Assembly (NCBI GenBank): GCA_001295905.1
Contig: LJHT01000014.1
Span: 62,001 to 126,000 of the forward strand
From: a beta proteobacterium AAP51
GTDB lineage: Bacteria; Pseudomonadota; Gammaproteobacteria; Burkholderiales; Burkholderiaceae_C
DNA length: 64,000 nucleotides
Direction: 5' to 3'
Of the stretch, positions 59,709 to 64,000 are shown piece by piece. The notes below the pieces were generated by a model. It was not told the origin of the DNA, searched no databases, and saw nothing but the letters and a program-made list of their open reading frames with translations. The position numbers and the translations under genes were made by a program. Each line of letters begins with the position of its first letter. Position 1 is the first letter of the stretch.

Positions 59709-61073
59709 ATGACGCCCCGCCTGACGATTGCGCTGCTGTGTGCCGCCCTGGCAGGCCCCGCTGCGGCCCGCTGCCTGGATGAAGACCTGCCCGAAACCCC
59801 GGCGGCCGACACACCGGCCGCCAACGGCGCCGCCCAGGCCCTGCCGCTGGCCCCGGTGGAGCCGCGCAGTGCACTGGCCGGCCTGGTGAAAGAAGCGCTC
59901 GAGCGCAGCCATGCCGTGGGCGCCGCGCGCCTGCTGGCCGAAGCGGCGGTGCAAGACATCGACGAAGCTCGCGCCGCCAAGGGCATCCAGGCCAGCGTGG
60001 GCGCGGGCGTGGGGCCGGGCGGTTCACGCTCGGCCGGCGTCACCGAAACCGCCACGCTGCAGCTGCGCGCCAACCTCAGCGTGAGCCAGCTGCTCTACGA
60101 CGGCGGGCGCAGCGACCGCCTGGTGGACTGGCGCGCGCAGCTGGCTGAGTCGGCCCGCTGGGGGCACCTGTCGCAGCAGGAGCAGCTGGCCCTCACCGCC
60201 GTGGCGCTGCAACTGGAGCGCAGCCGCAACCGCATGACGGCGCAGGTGTGGCGCCACCACGTGCGCAAGACCAGCTGCCTGGTGGAAGCGCTGGAAACCA
60301 TCGTGCGCAACGACCGCGGCCGTGCCAGCGAGCTGGTGCAGGCGCAGAAGACGCTGCAGCAGGCCGAGCTGCAGCTGGTGCAGACGCAGAGCGCGGTGCG
60401 CCAGATCGAGGTGCGCCTGCGCCGCCTGGTGGGCGACGGCCTGCCCGGCACCGAAGGCCTGAGCACGGTGTTCCTGGGCGTGCCCGAGCTGCCGCAGCTG
60501 GTGGCCGACGTGGAGCGTTCGAACGAGATTCACCAGCTGGAAGCCCAGGAAAGGGCCGCCCGCCGCTACGCCGAGGCCGTGGCCGCCGGCGGCAAGCCGC
60601 AGCTGAGCTGGAACGTCAGCGGCAATGCCGCCGCCGGCAACAACAGCGGGGCCAGCGGGCCCACGCGCAGCGGTTCGTACTCGGTGGGCCTGGCCGTGAA
60701 CGTGCCGCTGATGAACCCGGCGCTGGAACCCGCCACCGGCGCCGCCCGCAAGCGCGCCGAAGCCGCCCGGCTGCAGCGCGCCGAGGCGCTGGAGTCGCGG
60801 CGCTTCCGCGTGGCCGAGGTGCACGAACAGGCCGCTGCCGCCGCCGAACGCGCGCGCCGCCTGGCCGAGGTGCTGAAGAACAGCGAGCAGGTGCGCAACT
60901 TCACGCTGCAGCAGTGGCAGCAGCTGGGCCGCCGCAGCCTCTTCGACGTGATGGCCGCCGAAGCCGACCACTACAACATGCGCGTGGCCTACGTGAACGC
61001 GCTGCACGACGTGCAGCAGCTCAACGCCAACCTGCTGACGCTGGGCCGCGGCGTCATCGACTGGCTGCGCTGA
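59709..61073 (+). CDS. TolC-like outer membrane efflux protein
   Basis: 454 residues with a signal peptide (about 1-20, ending PAAA-RC). Two related helical halves contain the outer-membrane efflux pattern, for example LRANLSVSQLLYDGGRSDRL and a second barrel strand region SYSVGLAVNVPLMNPALEPA. It may be the outer membrane part of a type I secretion or polysaccharide-linked system. No inner membrane partner is adjacent. Confidence 0.85.
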   Translation: MTPRLTIALLCAALAGPAAARCLDEDLPETPAADTPAANGAAQALPLAPVEPRSALAGLVKEALERSHAVGAARLLAEAAVQDIDEARAAKGIQASVGAGVGPGGSRSAGVTETATLQLRANLSVSQLLYDGGRSDRLVDWRAQLAESARWGHLSQQEQLALTAVALQLERSRNRMTAQVWRHHVRKTSCLVEALETIVRNDRGRASELVQAQKTLQQAELQLVQTQSAVRQIEVRLRRLVGDGLPGTEGLSTVFLGVPELPQLVADVERSNEIHQLEAQERAARRYAEAVAAGGKPQLSWNVSGNAAAGNNSGASGPTRSGSYSVGLAVNVPLMNPALEPATGAARKRAEAARLQRAEALESRRFRVAEVHEQAAAAAERARRLAEVLKNSEQVRNFTLQQWQQLGRRSLFDVMAAEADHYNMRVAYVNALHDVQQLNANLLTLGRGVIDWLR

Positions 61074-61102
61074 ACGCTGCCGCCCTGCACGAAGGAAGCC
61101 CC

Positions 61103-62011
61103 TTGAAGCCTCTGGTCAGCATCGTCATCCCCACGCACGAACGGCCCGATTACCTGGCGCTGGCGCTGAAGAGCGTGCAGCACCAGACCTACGAGAACCT
61201 GCAGATCATCATCGCCGACAACAGCATCAAGCACGACGTGCGTGCGATGCTGGCCGAGCAGCTGCAAGGCGACCCGCGCATCACCTTCCTCAGCAAGCCC
61301 ACGAAGGGCCTGATCGAGAACTGGCGCAACGGCCTCGTGCACGCCACCGGCGAGTACGTGAACCTGCTGATGGACGACGACCTCTTCCACCCGCGCAAGG
61401 TGGAACGCATGGTGCAGGCCTTTGCCGAGGTGCCGAGCGCGGGCGTGGTCACCTCCTACCGTGAGCTGATAGACACCGCCGGCCAGCCGCTGCCGCCCAT
61501 GCAGGGCACGCAGCGCCTGTTCGAGAAGGACACCGTGCTCAGCGGCACCGAGTTCGGCAACTTCCTGCTGAAGAACGGCCAGAACCTGGTGGGCGAACCC
61601 ACCACGGCCATGTACCGCCGCACCGACCTGGTGGACGGCTTCGGCCGCTTCGGCGAACGCCAGTACATGGTGCTGACCGACCTGGCCACCTGGCTGAAGC
61701 TGATGCACGGCCGCCATTGCGTCTACCTCAGCGAGGCGCTGAGCTACTTCCGCATCCACGAAGGGCAGGACCAGCGCCAGGTGCGCACCGCGCTGCACGC
61801 GCAGCTGGAATGGCTGGAGCTGCTGCTGGAAGCGCACCGCCAGGGCCTGTACATGACCGACAAGCAGGAGCTGCGCGCCCACGTGGCAGCCAAGCTGCCG
61901 CGCCTGGTGGCCTTCCTGGCCGAGCGTGCCGAGACCATCCGCGAAGGCGACTACGACGTGCAGCGCATCCAGCAGCTGGTGAAGGCCGGCTTCGACGCCA
62001 TCCTGCACTGA
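61103..62011 (+). CDS. Glycosyltransferase family 2
   Basis: 302 residues from a TTG start (61103) with AAGGAAG just upstream. The GT-A nucleotide-sugar fold begins at VSIVIPTHERPDYLALALKS, and the metal-binding DXD is in NLLMDDDLFHP near residue 95. The C-terminal third is helical. It precedes CDP-sugar genes, so a role in O-antigen or exopolysaccharide assembly is likely. Confidence 0.9.
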   Translation: MKPLVSIVIPTHERPDYLALALKSVQHQTYENLQIIIADNSIKHDVRAMLAEQLQGDPRITFLSKPTKGLIENWRNGLVHATGEYVNLLMDDDLFHPRKVERMVQAFAEVPSAGVVTSYRELIDTAGQPLPPMQGTQRLFEKDTVLSGTEFGNFLLKNGQNLVGEPTTAMYRRTDLVDGFGRFGERQYMVLTDLATWLKLMHGRHCVYLSEALSYFRIHEGQDQRQVRTALHAQLEWLELLLEAHRQGLYMTDKQELRAHVAAKLPRLVAFLAERAETIREGDYDVQRIQQLVKAGFDAILH

Positions 62012-62055
62012 AACCCGGTCATCCAGCCCTGCGCGACCTTCAAGCCCCACGACCC

Positions 62056-63093
62056 ATGGCCACCATCACGCTCAGCAGCGGCCGCAGCTTCGAGGCCGCC
62101 GAAGGCGTCTCGCTGCTGGAAGCCGCGCTGCAGGCGCAGGTGCCGTTGCCCTACAGCTGCCGCACCGGCCGCTGCAGCAGCTGCAAGTGCCGCGTGCTCA
62201 GCGGTGACAGCGTGGCGCTGCAGCCCGAGCTGGGCCTGAGCAGCCAGGAAAAGGAAGCCGGCTGGGTGCTGGGCTGCGTGCGCGCCGCGCAGGGCCCGAT
62301 GACGCTGCAGGTGGAAGACCTGGGCGGTATGGTGTTGCCACCTGCCAGGACGCTGCCCTGCCGCATCCAGGCCCTGCAGCGCCTGGCGCCCGACGTGATG
62401 CAGGTGCAGCTGCGCCTGCCGCCGACTGCCGACTTCAGCTTCCTGCCAGGGCAATACATCGACGTCATCGCTCCCGGCGGCGAGCGCCGCAGTTATTCAC
62501 TGGCCTCAGCCAGCACGGCCGACAAGACGCTGCTGCTGCAGGTGCGTGCCGTGCCCGGTGGTGCGATGAGCCGCTACTGGTTCGAGCAGGCCCGGCCCAA
62601 CGACCTGCTGCGCTTGAACGGCCCGCTGGGCACCTTCTTCCTGCGTCCGCTGGCGGGCCTGGACCTCGTGTTCCTGGCCACCGGCACCGGCATCGCGCCA
62701 GTGAAGGCCATGCTCGAAGGGCTGGCCGCCGCGGCAACGGCCCGCGGGCCCGCCGAAGCGCCGCGCAGCATCACCACCTACTGGGGCGGACGCACGCCGG
62801 CCGACCTGTACTGGGACGCCGCGAGCCTGGCTGCCTGCGGCGAGGTGACGCACCGCTTCGTGCCGGTGCTCTCGCGTGCCGATGCCACCTGGGCCGGTGC
62901 GCGCGGCCATGTGCAAGACGTGTTCATGGCCGAAGACCCGCGCCTGTCGCGCAGCGTGGTCTACGCCTGCGGCTCGCCCGCGATGATCGAAACGGCCCGC
63001 GCCCAGCTGCTGCGCGCCGGGCTGCCCGAACACCGTTTCCATGCCGACGCCTTTGTCTGTTCCGCGTCGGTGCCCCAGGCCAACAAAGGCTGA
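62056..63093 (+). CDS. CDP-6-deoxy-hexulose reductase-type ferredoxin:flavin protein (DdhD/AscD-like)
   Basis: 345 residues. The N-terminal plant-type [2Fe-2S] domain has Cys35, Cys40, Cys43 and Cys74 ([11 protein letters not shown] ... GCV). The FAD-binding RSYSLAS and the NAD(P)-binding [15 protein letters not shown] follow. Homologues pass electrons to the E1 dehydratase making 3,6-dideoxyhexoses. Its position just upstream of rfbF and rfbG mirrors the ddhD-ddhA-ddhB order of Yersinia O-antigen clusters. Confidence 0.9.
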   Translation: MATITLSSGRSFEAAEGVSLLEAALQAQVPLPYSCRTGRCSSCKCRVLSGDSVALQPELGLSSQEKEAGWVLGCVRAAQGPMTLQVEDLGGMVLPPARTLPCRIQALQRLAPDVMQVQLRLPPTADFSFLPGQYIDVIAPGGERRSYSLASASTADKTLLLQVRAVPGGAMSRYWFEQARPNDLLRLNGPLGTFFLRPLAGLDLVFLATGTGIAPVKAMLEGLAAAATARGPAEAPRSITTYWGGRTPADLYWDAASLAACGEVTHRFVPVLSRADATWAGARGHVQDVFMAEDPRLSRSVVYACGSPAMIETARAQLLRAGLPEHRFHADAFVCSASVPQANKG

Positions 63094-63095
63094 CT

Positions 63096-63869
63096 ATGAA
63101 AGCTGTGATTCTGGCGGGCGGCCTCGGCACCCGGCTGAGCGAAGAAACCTCCACGCGGCCCAAGCCCATGGTGGAGATCGGGGGCAAGCCCATCCTCTGG
63201 CACATCATGAAGACGTACTCGCAGCACGGCATCAACGACTTCGTCATCTGCTGCGGCTACAAGGGCTATGTCATCAAGGAGTACTTCGCCAACTACTGCC
63301 TGCACATGTCGGACGTCACCTTCGACATGCGCAGCGGCAGCATGAACGTGCACGAGAAGCGCGCCGACCCCTGGAAGGTGACGCTGGTGGACACAGGCGA
63401 TGAGTCGATGACCGGCGGCCGCCTGCGCCGCGTGGCCAAGTACGTGCGCGACGAAGAAGCCTTCTGCTTCACCTACGGCGACGGCGTGGGCGACATCGAC
63501 ATCAGCGCCAGCATCGCCTTCCACCGCAGCCACGGCAAGGCCGCCACGCTGACGGCCACCTACCCGCCGGGCCGCTTCGGCGCGCTGGACATCCACCAGC
63601 GCCAGGTGGTGAATTTCAAGGAAAAGCCCAAGGGCGACGGCGGCATGATCAACGGCGGCTTCTTCGTGCTGAAGCCCGAGGTGCTGAAGTACATCAAGGA
63701 CGACAGCAGCATCTGGGAACAGGCGCCGCTGAACCGCCTGGCCGAAGACGGGCAGCTGATGGCCTGGGAACACCACGGCTTCTGGCAGCCCATGGACACG
63801 CTGCGCGACAAGCAGCTGCTGGAAGAGCTGTGGGCTTCGGGCAAGGCGCCCTGGAAGAATTGGGACTGA
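63096..63869 (+). CDS. rfbF: Glucose-1-phosphate cytidylyltransferase RfbF
   Basis: 257 residues. It forms CDP-glucose from CTP and glucose-1-phosphate. The nucleotidyltransferase motif [20 protein letters not shown] is at residues 5-24, followed by [29 protein letters not shown] carries a metal-binding aspartate. 2 nt after the ddhD-like stop. Confidence 0.95.
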   Translation: MKAVILAGGLGTRLSEETSTRPKPMVEIGGKPILWHIMKTYSQHGINDFVICCGYKGYVIKEYFANYCLHMSDVTFDMRSGSMNVHEKRADPWKVTLVDTGDESMTGGRLRRVAKYVRDEEAFCFTYGDGVGDIDISASIAFHRSHGKAATLTATYPPGRFGALDIHQRQVVNFKEKPKGDGGMINGGFFVLKPEVLKYIKDDSSIWEQAPLNRLAEDGQLMAWEHHGFWQPMDTLRDKQLLEELWASGKAPWKNWD

Positions 63870-63873
63870 AGCG

Positions 63874-64000
63874 ATGCACCGCATTGGTAGCAACCCTGCC
63901 GTCAGCCCCACCTTCTGGCGCGGCAAAAAAGTGCTGCTCACCGGCCACACCGGCTTCAAGGGCAGCTGGCTCAGCCTGTGGCTGCAGCAGCTGGGCGCCG
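63874..64000 (+). CDS. rfbG: CDP-glucose 4,6-dehydratase RfbG, 5' part (cut by window end)
   Basis: The first 42 codons are visible. After a short lead, FWRGKKVLLTGHTGFKGSWL is the Rossmann NAD-binding start typical of RfbG. It starts 4 nt after rfbF. The enzyme makes CDP-4-keto-6-deoxyglucose, the first step toward CDP-dideoxy sugars. The rest lies outside the window. Confidence 0.92.
   Translation, partial: MHRIGSNPAVSPTFWRGKKVLLTGHTGFKGSWLSLWLQQLGA

Overview
The window is a nearly complete photosynthesis gene cluster (PGC) from a high-GC purple bacterium. It most resembles the Burkholderiales (Betaproteobacteria, Rubrivivax/Roseateles type). The signs are a tetraheme PufC, LH2 genes, an oxygen-dependent AcsF cyclase with no bchE in view, a full spheroidene/spheroidenone carotenoid set (crtE, B, I, D, C, F, A), and a regulatory block ppsR-aerR. 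This assignment is inferred from gene content and layout; no 16S gene is present.

Layout. 1-192: two tRNA-Lys genes and a terminator mark the left edge. 269-1267: an aldo/keto reductase. 1308-6400 (-): bchG, a PucC-family transporter, bchP and a PpsR-like protein whose C-terminal DNA-binding segment is degraded. 6491-8940 (-): an intact ppsR and the cobalamin-type antirepressor gene aerR/ppaA. 9361-26572 (+): a 17-kb run of tightly coupled genes, bchFNBHLM-lhaA-puhABC-acsF-puhE-crtIB. 26777-27178 (+): pucBA (LH2) with its own promoter and terminator. 27440-41574 (-): a 14-kb superoperon read as bchCXYZ-pufB-(small ORF)-pufALMC-crtADC-pucC-orf175. 41816-43913 (-): crtEF. 44131-45414 (+): hemA, divergent from crtE. 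45482-50715 (-): a DUF3422 gene then bchI, bchD, bchO. 50858-54683 (-): a P450, an AlkD-like HEAT protein and a flavin monooxygenase. 54723-58471: riboflavin synthase, the 8-vinyl reductase bciA and SppA. 58627-61073: a permease and a TolC-like protein. 61103-64000: a glycosyltransferase and the start of a CDP-sugar/O-antigen cluster (ddhD, rfbF, rfbG), cut by the window end.

How it works together. Together the genes cover tetrapyrrole entry (hemA), Mg insertion (bchH, I, D), methylation (bchM), ring E (acsF), 8-vinyl reduction (bciA), dark protochlorophyllide reduction (bchL, N, B), chlorin reduction (bchX, Y, Z), C3 modification (bchF, bchC), and tail attachment and reduction (bchG, bchP). 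They also encode carotenoids, reaction centre, LH1, LH2 and three assembly transporters.

Regulation. Reading the promoters by eye shows a recurrent operator: two TGT-N12-ACA-like palindromes separated by exactly 8 bp. It lies upstream of bchG, ppsR, pucB and bchC, and in degenerate form between crtE and hemA. Related sites precede bchF and the DUF3422-bchIDO unit. This is the two-palindrome pattern expected for PpsR/CrtJ.

Most unusual items: the PpsR paralogue without a recognisable helix-turn-helix; a 73-codon membrane-protein ORF between pufB and pufA; a palindromic repeat that supplies the N-terminal codons of both bchM and bchZ; a highly structured aerR leader; and a DUF3422 gene sitting in the apparent PpsR regulon.
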